Source: Puniceicoccales bacterium
GTDB lineage: Bacteria > Verrucomicrobiota > Verrucomicrobiia > Opitutales > LL51
Length of the DNA: 22,463 nt
Direction: 5' to 3'
NCBI GenBank assembly: GCA_031267435.1
Contig: JAIRZB010000068.1
Location: 1 to 22,463 of the forward strand
The position numbers and the translations under genes were made by a program. Numbering within the stretch: the first letter of the stretch is position 1; each line of letters opens with the position of its first letter. Positions 1 to 7,740 of the stretch are shown piece by piece. The notes under the pieces were generated by a model. It was given only the letters and a program-made list of their open reading frames with translations. It ran no database searches and had not been told where the DNA came from.

Positions 1-51
1 TTTACGTGGGTAAATTCCGAATCTTTGGTAAATATTTTATTTATATAAATA

Positions 52-82
52 TTGACAAATTAACAATTATGCCTAGTATGAT
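52..82 (+). promoter_or_regulatory. Putative sigma-70 promoter of the ankyrin gene
   Basis: A perfect TTGACA lies at 52-57. Two overlapping -10 candidates follow: TAGTAT (74-79, 16-nt spacer) and TATGAT (77-82, 19-nt spacer). The leader would be about 40 nt and carries an AAAGAAAGG purine tract at the right distance from the ATG at 130. Prediction by eye only. Confidence 0.45.
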
Positions 83-129
83 GTAAACATTTAACGTGTT
101 TTATATCAAATATAAAGAAAGGTGTAAAA

Positions 130-1836
130 ATGAATAGAATAAATATTTTTAGGAATAAATCATTGAAAAGTGCCATGCTGGGCAGTTTTCTATTGGGCAG
201 TTTTGCGTTTTCCCATCTCCAGGCCAGTGACAGTTCGCTCATTGATGCGGTTTTTGCTGACGATGTGGCAAGGGTGCGCCAGTTGATTGACAATGGTACC
301 AATCCAAATGAGAGAGATAGGTTTGGCAATACGGCATTGTGGGGTGCGCAGACTCCGGAAATGGTCGACATACTGTGCGATGCAGGAGTCGATGTCGACG
401 CGCAAAACAATCGTGGCAATACGGTCTTGCTTGATACCGTAACCACAGGGGAGCCATCCATAGAAATCGTAGAAGCACTATTGAAGCACGATGCTGATCT
501 AGACATAGCCAATCAAGAAGGCCGTACACCCAGTGCAATGGTAGAAAAAATAATTGATGGAAGTAAGTTTGTTAATGGTGATTCCGCTTCCGAGAGTGAA
601 AAAGAAACATATAGGAAAATCTCAAAGTTATTCGAACAACAGAAGAGTTGGAAAAAAAAGCTACCTGCAGCAACTCCGATCATTGATGCAATAGATGACG
701 GCAAGAATCAGGAAGCAATGGATTTGATCCGGGGAGGTGGAAATCTCGATGAGAAAGATTTGGGTGGTAATACGCCATTGCACTTGGCGGATACTCCGGA
801 AATGGTTAGTCTATTGTGCAAGAATGGAGCCAACGTCAACGCGCGAAACAAAGATGGCAATACACCGTTGCATGCCGCTGTGATAAGTATCGCCTCGAAT
901 ATGATGACAAAAGAGCCCGTGGAAGACCTTCAAAATCGCGCTATAGAACGCATACGTATACTATATGATTACAATGCTGACCCAAAAATAAAAAACGGAA
1001 AAGGTGAGACCCCATTGTCAACAGCACAAAAAGCAATTAAATATGGTACAGTTATGGTCCTTGGGGGTGCGAGGGTGTCACTAAAAGGTGAAAAGAAAGA
1101 GGCCTATAAAGAAGTCTTAAAGCATCTATTAGAACCTTTACTTCCGAAGGCGATAGCGGATAGCGATGAAGAAGAAATGCGCCAGTGGATCGACGTAGGT
1201 ATCAATCTGCAGAAAAAAGATGCAGAGGGCAATACGCTATTGCACCATGCGACTACTGGAGGCATGATTTACCTCCTGATCGATGCCGGGCTTGAAGTCG
1301 ATGCGAAAAACAAGCAAGAGCAAACTCCCTTGAATTTTGCTCTATACGGCGAAAATTTTTGGGCTCTATACGACAAGAATCGGAATGATCTGAAGATGGA
1401 GCGCATAGAGGCACTATTGGAGAGCAATGCTTCAATAGAGATAGCGGATAAAAGCGGACATACCCCATTATCCCGCATGGTAAAAGTAATAGATCCAAGA
1501 AATTCAGCCGTAAAAAGCATGTCACCAATACTACTCCAAAGTCGCACGGGTCAAGATCTAAAGTTAACCCTAGCAGCAAAAGTGGTCTGTTGGAAAATTT
1601 TGGAAATGTTTAAAGATTTTCATAAGGGGACTGTTGAAAAATTCTATCCTAAAGCTTCCACTGAGCAATATTTAGTCCATCTTAAAGCATTCTATCCTAG
1701 ATCTAAGTATCCTACTCCTTCAGAAAGTCCTGAAGATTTCTTTACCACTTTTGAAAAATACTATTATTTATATTTTCTTAAGCAACATTCTAAACTTGTT
1801 AAAGAATTCAATCATGAAGTTTTCTTTAAGCAATAA
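130..1836 (+). CDS. Secreted ankyrin-repeat protein
   Basis: Residues 1-32 form a Sec signal peptide: basic start, hydrophobic core around 15-30, and a probable cleavage after LQA at about 32. The mature part is built of ankyrin repeats (motifs such as GNTPLHLA, GANVNARNKDGNTPLHAA, DVDAQNNRGNT). The repeats fall into three similar blocks at about residues 37-145, 183-310 and 338-455, separated by charged linkers. Residues about 470-568 are a non-ankyrin, Tyr/Phe/Lys-rich tail that I do not recognise. Ankyrin repeats bind proteins; in host-associated bacteria exported ankyrin proteins often act on host targets, but here the partner is unknown. A Sec signal means export at least to the periplasm. 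The start is supported by an AAAGG tract 7 nt upstream. It stands alone, with a promoter before it and a terminator after it. Confidence 0.88.
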   Translation: MNRINIFRNKSLKSAMLGSFLLGSFAFSHLQASDSSLIDAVFADDVARVRQLIDNGTNPNERDRFGNTALWGAQTPEMVDILCDAGVDVDAQNNRGNTVLLDTVTTGEPSIEIVEALLKHDADLDIANQEGRTPSAMVEKIIDGSKFVNGDSASESEKETYRKISKLFEQQKSWKKKLPAATPIIDAIDDGKNQEAMDLIRGGGNLDEKDLGGNTPLHLADTPEMVSLLCKNGANVNARNKDGNTPLHAAVISIASNMMTKEPVEDLQNRAIERIRILYDYNADPKIKNGKGETPLSTAQKAIKYGTVMVLGGARVSLKGEKKEAYKEVLKHLLEPLLPKAIADSDEEEMRQWIDVGINLQKKDAEGNTLLHHATTGGMIYLLIDAGLEVDAKNKQEQTPLNFALYGENFWALYDKNRNDLKMERIEALLESNASIEIADKSGHTPLSRMVKVIDPRNSAVKSMSPILLQSRTGQDLKLTLAAKVVCWKILEMFKDFHKGTVEKFYPKASTEQYLVHLKAFYPRSKYPTPSESPEDFFTTFEKYYYLYFLKQHSKLVKEFNHEVFFKQ

Positions 1837-1886
1837 AATGACTTTTTGGCCTTTGTCGCAGAGTTCGCCGGTCAAAGAAATCAATC

Positions 1887-1914
1887 AAAGCACTCCCTTG
1901 GAGAGTGCTTTTTT
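1887..1914 (+). terminator. Rho-independent terminator
   Basis: A 9-bp stem AAAGCACTC / GAGTGCTTT with a short loop runs into six T residues, about 50 nt after the ankyrin stop codon. It would end the single-gene ankyrin transcript. Confidence 0.8.
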
Positions 1915-2023
1915 GTTTGTTGGATAACTGGCGGATGTTCCGAAAATGTTCCTTTCGTAGGGTAGCTATTTTTTTATAAAATTCTGGACTTTTTCCGAGT
2001 TTTATACACTTTAGTCTCCGCTT

Positions 2024-3094
2024 ATGGCAATAATCCCCGAATTTTTGAGAGAACTAATGATCGCGCGTTCGCCTTCTGGACATGAATTTGAAGCGCAAAA
2101 AGTAATCGATCGATACATGGCGAAGGCCGTCGACGAGTATCGAAAAGATACCATCGGTAACCGTTTTGCAGTCCTCAAAACAAATGACCAAAACCCAATG
2201 CTTATGCTCTCCGGTCATATGGATGAATTGGGTTTTTCTGTAACCTATATCGACGAAAAAGGGTTTCTTTCCTTCGATACCATTGGTGGCCATGATCGTG
2301 GCATTATCCCTGGACGCCGTGTCAGAATTTTAAGTCAAAATGGCGATGTGCTCGGCATTACCGGTAAACGGGCAATCCATCTTCTCGACGATGATGAGGT
2401 AAATAAGGTTCCGAAACTTCATGAACTGTGGATCGATATCGGTGCAAAATCCGAGGAAGAAGCTAAAAAACTTGTACGTATTGGTGATCCTGTCGTTTAC
2501 GAAACCCCGGAAACAGCCGTTATTAACGACACCGATAACATTACCGGCCGCGCATTTGACGATAAGGCGGGAGCCTATATCGTAATGGAAGTCATTCGCC
2601 GACTCATTGGAGAAAAATATTCTTTGAATTGCAATATTACCGCCGTCGCTTCGGCTCAGGAGGAAGTCGGTACCCGCGGCGCAATCAATGCTGCCTATTC
2701 CTGTATGCCCACCGTAGGCATCGCGGTTGATGTGGGCCATGCGACGGATTTTCCAGACTGCAATAATAAACGATTTTCGAAGATCGAACTCGGCGCAGGC
2801 CCGATTGTTACCCGTGGCGTCAATATTAATCCGATCATTTTTGATCGTATCATTGAATGTGCAGAAAAGAACAATATTCCATATCAAATCGAATCGGAGA
2901 CACGTCCAACGGGTACCGATGCGCGCTCCATGCAGGTTACGCGGGGAGGAGTTCCAACGGGGCTCATTTCGGTCCCATTGCGCTACATGCATACGCCGGT
3001 CGAAACGGCTAATCTCGAGGATATCGAAAATATCATTCGCCTCATCTGTGCCTTCGCATGCTCCCTAAAACCGGAGGATCGCTTCGAATTCTAG
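2024..3094 (+). CDS. M42 family metallo-aminopeptidase (glutamyl aminopeptidase/FrvX type)
   Basis: This is a cytoplasmic, co-catalytic zinc aminopeptidase of 356 residues, the usual M42 length. The metal and catalytic landmarks of the family are all visible: SGHMDELGF (His65, Asp67), GRAFDDKAG (Asp179/180), AQEEVGTRGA (Glu213, Glu214), AVDVGHATD (Asp236) and YMHTPVE (His323). The family removes N-terminal residues from peptides, normally as a large oligomer, and helps complete peptide breakdown after proteasome-like proteases. Its exact specificity (Glu/Asp, Leu or Lys) cannot be read from the sequence. There is no Shine-Dalgarno before the ATG; a TATACA element lies 15 nt upstream, so the leader would be very short. 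Neighbouring genes do not suggest a dedicated pathway. Confidence 0.93.
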   Translation: MAIIPEFLRELMIARSPSGHEFEAQKVIDRYMAKAVDEYRKDTIGNRFAVLKTNDQNPMLMLSGHMDELGFSVTYIDEKGFLSFDTIGGHDRGIIPGRRVRILSQNGDVLGITGKRAIHLLDDDEVNKVPKLHELWIDIGAKSEEEAKKLVRIGDPVVYETPETAVINDTDNITGRAFDDKAGAYIVMEVIRRLIGEKYSLNCNITAVASAQEEVGTRGAINAAYSCMPTVGIAVDVGHATDFPDCNNKRFSKIELGAGPIVTRGVNINPIIFDRIIECAEKNNIPYQIESETRPTGTDARSMQVTRGGVPTGLISVPLRYMHTPVETANLEDIENIIRLICAFACSLKPEDRFEF

Positions 3095-3271
3095 ATTTGC
3101 TTATTGTTGAAACAAAGTAAAATATTGACAAGTCTTCATTGAAAATATTAGAAATTAGGGCTCGTTCTCGGGCCTATTCCACGGTTGCCTGTTTTTATGG
3201 GATTTAAAAGCTTGCTAGGCGTTTCTATCTAAAAAAACAAGATATTCGTCAACTATTGGACAATTATTGCT

Positions 3272-4426
3272 TTATATTTTTCCAAATTCATTGATTGTTG
3301 TGACACCGTTACGCACATTTTGAGCGGCAACTTCTTTTAGCGATATGAGACCATTTCGGACAGCCAATACATGTAACTCATCCAGCGGCAAACGTTTACG
3401 AATGCCATTGCGGATATCAAGCGCTAGGGGCAACCATTCGTAAATGCCGAAGCGTCCTTTATAACCCTTGCCGTCGCACTGGGCGCAGCCTCGACCGTGG
3501 TAGATTTTTGTAAATCCATAGGGTTCAAATTTTTTTTTATCCTCATCGGTCATGGGCATTTCTTCTTTGCAATTTAGGCAAATGTGCCGCAACAGGCGTT
3601 GAGCTACAATGCCTTTTACCGTATCTGCGATTAGATAGGGATCAATTTCCATGTCGACGAGTCGCGTTATCGCACTGGGCGCATCATTGGTATGGAGCGT
3701 CCCGAGTACGAGATGACCCGTTAGCGCCGCTTGAATTGCAATTTTTGCCGTAATCGTATCGCGCAGCTCACCGACGAGGATCTTATCGGGATCGTGGCGC
3801 AAAAAAGCACGCAAAGCGCTGTCGAAGGTGAGGCCAACTTCATCGCGAACGTTGACCTGAACCATACCTTCGGTTTCGTATTCCACGGGATCTTCAACCG
3901 TTACAATTTTCGTTTCCTCATCATTAATTTCATTGAGTGCGCTGTAGAGCGTCGTGGTTTTACCGCTCCCCGTTGGGCCTGTCGTCAAAATAATGCCCGA
4001 TCCGGAGTTCAGTGCCTGGCGGAATTCCACTAAAATTTCCGGTGCAATACCGATTTCATCCAAATTAAAGTGCCACGAGCCCTGGTCTAAAACACGGAGT
4101 ACGACACTTTCGCCGTATTGTGTGGGTAAAGTGGAGACACGAAAATCGACGGGCCGTTCTAGGCAGGTTCGCACGATATGGCCATCCTGGGGGAGGCGTT
4201 TTTCGGCGAGGTCGAGATTGGCGAGGGTTTTAACGCGGGAGATAATAGCATCGCCCAGGCTACGCTCGGGTGCCGGTAATTCGATGAGTACGCCATCGAT
4301 GCGCAAACGAATGAGTACGCTATTGGCAAACGTTTCAAAATGGACATCGGACGCCATTTTTTTGACGGCGTATTCGAGCACATGGTCCACGAAACGTATA
4401 ATGGGAAATTCCGTATCCTCTGGCAT
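3272..4426 (-). CDS. gspE: GspE/PilB-family secretion or pilus ATPase, short form
   Basis: A hexameric AAA+-like traffic ATPase that powers pseudopilus or pilus assembly on the cytoplasmic side of the inner membrane. The core is complete: Walker A GPTGSGKT (150-157), Asp box around VTVEDPVEYE, Walker B ILVGELRD (216-223), His box LTGHLVLGTLHTND (235-248), and the zinc-binding tetracysteine of GspE/PilB (Cys283, 286, 314, 317). At 384 residues it lacks the N-terminal domain that docks GspE to GspL or PilB to its partners (the family is usually 500-570). The truncation looks genuine at this site, because an in-frame TGA lies two codons upstream of the ATG. No gspF/gspG or pilC/pilA neighbours are seen; a pseudopilin-like gene lies about 12 kb away. 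Whether it serves type II secretion or a type IV pilus cannot be told. Confidence 0.9.
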   Translation of the reverse strand: MPEDTEFPIIRFVDHVLEYAVKKMASDVHFETFANSVLIRLRIDGVLIELPAPERSLGDAIISRVKTLANLDLAEKRLPQDGHIVRTCLERPVDFRVSTLPTQYGESVVLRVLDQGSWHFNLDEIGIAPEILVEFRQALNSGSGIILTTGPTGSGKTTTLYSALNEINDEETKIVTVEDPVEYETEGMVQVNVRDEVGLTFDSALRAFLRHDPDKILVGELRDTITAKIAIQAALTGHLVLGTLHTNDAPSAITRLVDMEIDPYLIADTVKGIVAQRLLRHICLNCKEEMPMTDEDKKKFEPYGFTKIYHGRGCAQCDGKGYKGRFGIYEWLPLALDIRNGIRKRLPLDELHVLAVRNGLISLKEVAAQNVRNGVTTINEFGKI

Positions 4427-4634
4427 GATTCTTCATAGCAGACTAGTAGGAGACAAATTTTTCACAAGTAAAAAGCGTGTAATTGGAATACTTTTCCATT
4501 GAAATTCGTTGCAATGAAATTATTTCAACAAATGGCATGAAAAATGAAATTCTTTCGATGAAAAGTGGAATTTTTTCGGATGATCGATGGGGCGTTGGAT
4601 TTTTTTCACGGGGAGTAATTTACGGAGAAAATTC

Positions 4635-4676
4635 ACAAAAAAATCAGTCCGCTGGGTTGCGGGCCGATTGATTTAA
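4635..4676 (-). terminator. Rho-independent terminator after the WASP-like gene
   Basis: Read on the minus strand, an imperfect stem (AAATCA pairing with TGATTT, then a bulge, then CCGC pairing with GCGG, loop AACCCA) is followed by seven T residues. It lies directly after the stop of the 4692-5192 reading frame, so transcription appears to run through both halves of the interrupted gene and end here. Confidence 0.6.
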
Positions 4677-4691
4677 TATTTCCTCTTCGAT

Positions 4692-5192
4692 TTACCATGC
4701 TGTCGATGATGATTCTTGTCCTGACTCAGTTGGGTCGTCTGGTTGCACACCTTCGCGTCTTGCCTTCATGTGAGCTGCAATCACATCTAGCATACCACCA
4801 CCACCTCTTGATGATGGATTTAACTTATCTAATAACAATCGACCCGCCTCCTGAACTGCTGCTAGCATTTTCATACGATTAGCTTCTTCTAGTATGCCGC
4901 CCTCTTTTGCTTTATTAAGGATATCCTTTTGACTTGCGAGATCATCTTTCAACGTTTGCAAACTTTTTTGCTCTTCCGGCTTAGCACAAGATCCGAGTTC
5001 ACCAATTTGCGCTTTGAGCTCTGAATATTTTGCTGTCAACTCAGATTGGGCGTCTGCCGACAGTGGAGCAGTACTATCGTTCATTTTTCTCAAAGATTCT
5101 TCAATTTGTCCCAAACTCTCATTGGCGCTATGAATCAAGGCATCATCCGTCACAACTTTCCTCAGTGCAACGCCCTGCTTAATCAAATCCAA
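4692..5192 (-). CDS. C-terminal part of the interrupted WASP-like protein (WH2, coiled coil, connector-like tail)
   Basis: This 166-residue frame is the direct same-frame continuation of the 5211-7529 gene; only one TAA (5211-5213) and six further codons separate them. The only early start is a TTG without a ribosome-binding site, so independent translation is doubtful. It opens with LDLIKQGVALRKVVTDD, a close fit to the WH2 actin-binding motif (compare the general pattern LLxxIxxGxxLKKV/T). Residues about 25-120 are charged and heptad-like, probably coiled coil. The last 38 residues (GGGGMLDVIAAHMKARREG..., then DDPTESGQES and a terminal AW) recall the connector helix and acidic tail with conserved Trp of WASP proteins, though the acidic part is weak. 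It could be a dead remnant, a readthrough extension, or the result of a sequence error. Confidence 0.55.
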   Translation of the reverse strand: MDLIKQGVALRKVVTDDALIHSANESLGQIEESLRKMNDSTAPLSADAQSELTAKYSELKAQIGELGSCAKPEEQKSLQTLKDDLASQKDILNKAKEGGILEEANRMKMLAAVQEAGRLLLDKLNPSSRGGGGMLDVIAAHMKARREGVQPDDPTESGQESSSTAW

Positions 5193-5198
5193 ATGATT
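5142..5198 (-). other. WH2-like motif 2 (downstream of the stop)
   Basis: Encodes NHLDLIKQGVALRKVVTDD. The hydrophobic helix, the central Ile-x-x-Gly and the LRKV segment sit at WH2 spacing; the following VTDD resembles the VTND that follows the WH2 of WIP/verprolin. Recognition is by eye and from memory of those families. Confidence 0.6.
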
Positions 5199-5210
5199 CG
5201 GTGCATCGGT

Positions 5211-7529
5211 TTATGGCAGCGGCGACGGTTTGGGAGCATTCGGATCCACCTTCCTCAGGTTAAAGCCTTCTGCACCGCCCTTCCTAATCAAATCCGAAAG
5301 ACTCGGTGTCGCTGCCGAACGAGGTGGCGGCGGCGGCGGCGGCGGAGGAGGCGGTGGTGGCGGCGGAGGAGGAGGAGGAGGAGGCGGCGGCGGCGGCGGT
5401 ACCCCTGGAGGCGGCGGCGGTGTATCTGGAGGCGGAGGCGCTTTCGGCGCTTTCGGCGGTATTTTTTTCAGGTTTTCTCTTGCTGCTTGGACTGCATCAT
5501 TTGTCATCGGCGGATGTCCTGGTACTCCTCCTACTGGTCTTCTTGGGGCTGGTGCCGATTGGTTTTTCAAAGTCAAGGTATTGCCTTCTAGCTGTAAGGG
5601 GGAGTTGCTTTCGCTAGACATCTTTCGTATTTGTTCTTTTTGGCCCTCGGTTCCATGTTGAAGTGTTGTGTTTAAGTCATGAAGCATAGCCGTCTTGTCG
5701 CCTTCGGAAGTTCCAGGCTTTTGTATTTGAGCGTATATATTCTCCATTGTTTTCGGCGTCATATTTCCAACCATGGACAGTTCTACAAGACGCTTTTGTA
5801 CCTCAGGGTGTTCCGATGTTGTGGCCGCATCAATTTGTTCTTGGATTCCGGCCATTTCCGATTTATCCCCTTTATCCCTTGCGGATTGCAGAGACTCAAA
5901 TAGATTGTCTAGGTTTTTAACTTCACTTGCAATTTCCTTGGGCAGATCGGAGTCCTTATTGCCAGGAATTTTACTCTGGCTATAATGATCGATTTGTTGT
6001 TGTAGTGGAACAAATTCACCACCATCGGTATCAACAGAAATCGTCGGAATGTTAAGCTTGTCGAAAACTTCAGGATTTTCATCCTTTAGTTTTGAGAGCA
6101 GCATTGCCGTAGTATCTAAGGAACTGTTCGGAAGTTTTGCTCCCGCTGGAAGACTTTTAGCGAAACCTATAATTGTTGCGTGAATTGCATCTTTTTCCTC
6201 ACCGGATAGGTGCTTGGATCCGGAGAGTATGGTTTCAAGGTGTGAAAGTGCTGCTGGAAGATTGGGATTATTTATTGTGGTCTGTTGTGAAATCTCAGAA
6301 TAAATTGAACTTACATCCGGGGTATGAACTCCTGGTGGATGGCCAGCAGTAGCTTGAACTATGTTACCCTCTGTACATTGGGCCGTCATGACTGATTTTT
6401 GGCACAATCCCTTCATTTTTTCCGGATCATTAAGAAATTGCTCGCGGACCCCTTCTGGTATAGACGATAACATAGCGCAGATAAATTTTTTCGCCCGTTC
6501 CCGATTGCCGTCGGGACAATGTTCTTGGATAAGCGTATCCACTGTTGTGCCTGGAGGCAGGGCCTTATTTATTTTATCCTCCAATTCAGCAATTTGCTCT
6601 GAAGAAAGTTTGCGCATGTCAACTTCGGCTCCAACAAATTCAAGTCTGTTTTCACTGACTCTTGCTCCCAGTTCTCCTAGTTCTGGTGTGCCTTCCGTTC
6701 CACCGGTTCCACCTACGCTTCCTGTTCCTCCGGTTGGTGGCTTTGTTCCTTCGGTTGGTAGCTTTGTTCCTTCGGTTGGTAGCCTACCTTCAGTTCCACC
6801 TGGATTTCCTGGTTGATTATTATAATTATTTATTGTGGTATTATTTATTATGGATATATGCGGTTGCATTGGCGGTTGCCCCCCTCCCGTTCCAAGTCCT
6901 CCTGATGAGCTTCCCGATCCTTCCGTTTCAACTCCTGTTGATGACCTTCTCGGTCCTTTCGTTTCAAGTCCTCCTGATGAGCTTTCCGGTCCTTCCGTTT
7001 CAACTCCTCCTGATGAGCTTTCCGGTCCTTTCGGTGGCTTGGTGTCCGTTGGTGTGGGTATAAGATTTTGATAGCACTTAAAAAGTGTCTCTTGCGATAA
7101 TTTCGGATCCTCTTTCATGTACTTTTTATCGGGGTCAGTTGCATTTTCCAAAAATGCCACCATGCGATCGCTTTGAATTAAAGCCTCGCGTGCTTGGGGA
7201 GGACATTTCATAAAAGCAATTATGGCCATGGCCTGTCTCTGCGGATTTCCGGATATTCTTTTCATAAAGTCCGGCATACTTTTACCGGACCTTCCCATTG
7301 CGTCCATGAGGGCCATGCATTCTCTTTTAGAAAGGCGTACCTCTCCCTCTACCTTGCTATCTGTTCCTGTTTCTAATCTAATTTTACCATCAACGGCACG
7401 AAGATTGGCTTGCTCGATATGACCAAATAGTTGATTGGCATTTCCTATTCCCTTAGCCTCATTATCTCCACCAGCAATAAGAACATCGGCCATTGCTCGC
7501 TCTCGTCCACTTAAACCTCCTACACTCAT
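5211..7529 (-). CDS. Large proline-rich WASP/WIP-like protein (candidate actin-nucleating effector), N-terminal part up to an in-frame stop
   Basis: 772 residues with no signal peptide or membrane segment. Order: a helical module at about 46-130; four imperfect 12-residue Ser/Gly repeats (167-214); an Asn-rich patch (225-240); 7-residue LPTEGTK repeats (249-268); a second copy of the helical module at about 293-378; further helical sequence with a possible third, weaker copy (about 425-482); a proline-rich region (660-710); 26 consecutive prolines (711-736); and SLSDLIRKGGAEGFNLRKV (741-759), a WH2-like motif with a few extra residues before LRKV. Poly-proline followed by WH2 is the layout of eukaryotic WASP/WIP and of bacterial actin nucleators, where poly-Pro recruits profilin-actin and WH2 binds G-actin. 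The frame then meets TAA, and a second WH2 follows in the same frame. The start has AGGGATGG upstream. The N-terminal module is shared with the lipase gene at 11902. The actin role is inference. Confidence 0.8.
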   Translation of the reverse strand: MSVGGLSGRERAMADVLIAGGDNEAKGIGNANQLFGHIEQANLRAVDGKIRLETGTDSKVEGEVRLSKRECMALMDAMGRSGKSMPDFMKRISGNPQRQAMAIIAFMKCPPQAREALIQSDRMVAFLENATDPDKKYMKEDPKLSQETLFKCYQNLIPTPTDTKPPKGPESSSGGVETEGPESSSGGLETKGPRRSSTGVETEGSGSSSGGLGTGGGQPPMQPHISIINNTTINNYNNQPGNPGGTEGRLPTEGTKLPTEGTKPPTGGTGSVGGTGGTEGTPELGELGARVSENRLEFVGAEVDMRKLSSEQIAELEDKINKALPPGTTVDTLIQEHCPDGNRERAKKFICAMLSSIPEGVREQFLNDPEKMKGLCQKSVMTAQCTEGNIVQATAGHPPGVHTPDVSSIYSEISQQTTINNPNLPAALSHLETILSGSKHLSGEEKDAIHATIIGFAKSLPAGAKLPNSSLDTTAMLLSKLKDENPEVFDKLNIPTISVDTDGGEFVPLQQQIDHYSQSKIPGNKDSDLPKEIASEVKNLDNLFESLQSARDKGDKSEMAGIQEQIDAATTSEHPEVQKRLVELSMVGNMTPKTMENIYAQIQKPGTSEGDKTAMLHDLNTTLQHGTEGQKEQIRKMSSESNSPLQLEGNTLTLKNQSAPAPRRPVGGVPGHPPMTNDAVQAARENLKKIPPKAPKAPPPPDTPPPPPGVPPPPPPPPPPPPPPPPPPPPPPPPPPRSAATPSLSDLIRKGGAEGFNLRKVDPNAPKPSPLP
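5244..5309 (-). other. WH2-like motif 1 (upstream of the stop)
   Basis: Encodes SLSDLIRKGGAEGFNLRKVD directly after the poly-proline tract. It matches the WH2 pattern (hydrophobic helix, I-x-x-G, then L-R-K-V) except for a three- to four-residue insertion between Gly and the LRKV segment. Confidence 0.5.
5322..5399 (-). repeat. Poly-proline tract (26 Pro codons)
   Basis: 78 bases of uninterrupted proline codons, mixing CCG, CCT and CCA, so it is not one pure trinucleotide repeat. Further Pro runs follow on the N-terminal side. It is strikingly GC-rich in an AT-leaning region. Translation would depend strongly on EF-P, and tract length could vary by slippage. Confidence 0.95.
6726..6787 (-). 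repeat. 21-bp tandem repeat encoding LPTEGTK
   Basis: About three copies of a 21-bp unit inside the WASP-like gene, encoding RLPTEGTKLPTEGTKPPTGG. The linker could expand or contract in frame. Confidence 0.85.
6892..7030 (-). repeat. 36-bp tandem repeat encoding a Ser/Gly-rich linker
   Basis: Four imperfect copies of a 36-bp unit encoding GPESSSGGVETE, GPESSSGGLETK, GPRRSSTGVETE and GSGSSSGGLGTG. It forms a low-complexity linker after the first helical module. Confidence 0.88.
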
Positions 7530-7547
7530 AAAACCATCCCTAGGGAG

Positions 7548-7575
7548 TTTATAGTGAAATCGTAAAAAAGATCAA
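7548..7575 (-). promoter_or_regulatory. Putative promoter of the WASP-like gene
   Basis: On the minus strand, TTGATC (7570-7575) and TATAAA (7548-7553) are separated by 16 nt. Transcription would start only some 10-12 nt before the ATG at 7529, just ahead of the AGGGATGG ribosome-binding tract. Confidence 0.35.
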
Positions 7576-7740
7576 ATAAAATTAAATGAGATTTTCACAA
7601 GAGTACTTTTGAGGGAGATATTTCACGGAAATGGAACTGTGAAATAATACAATTCATTGGAGAAAAATCCAAAATTTCGTAAAAAACATTTCCAATAAAA
7701 ATAGCAGCAATCTGAGAAAAAAATTCGCGTAAAATAAAAA

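Noticed and set aside
2330..2992. 220-codon minus-strand frame inside the M42 peptidase gene
   Set aside because: Shadow of the peptidase gene, which has all family motifs on the plus strand.
3150..3190. GGGCTCG...CGGGCC inverted repeat after the M42 peptidase gene
   Set aside because: Stem is mismatched and no T run follows on either strand, so I do not call it a terminator.
5230..5661. Plus-strand open frames over the proline tract (poly-Gly and poly-Arg products)
   Set aside because: They are reverse-strand shadows of the poly-proline codons and have no start context or recognisable domain.
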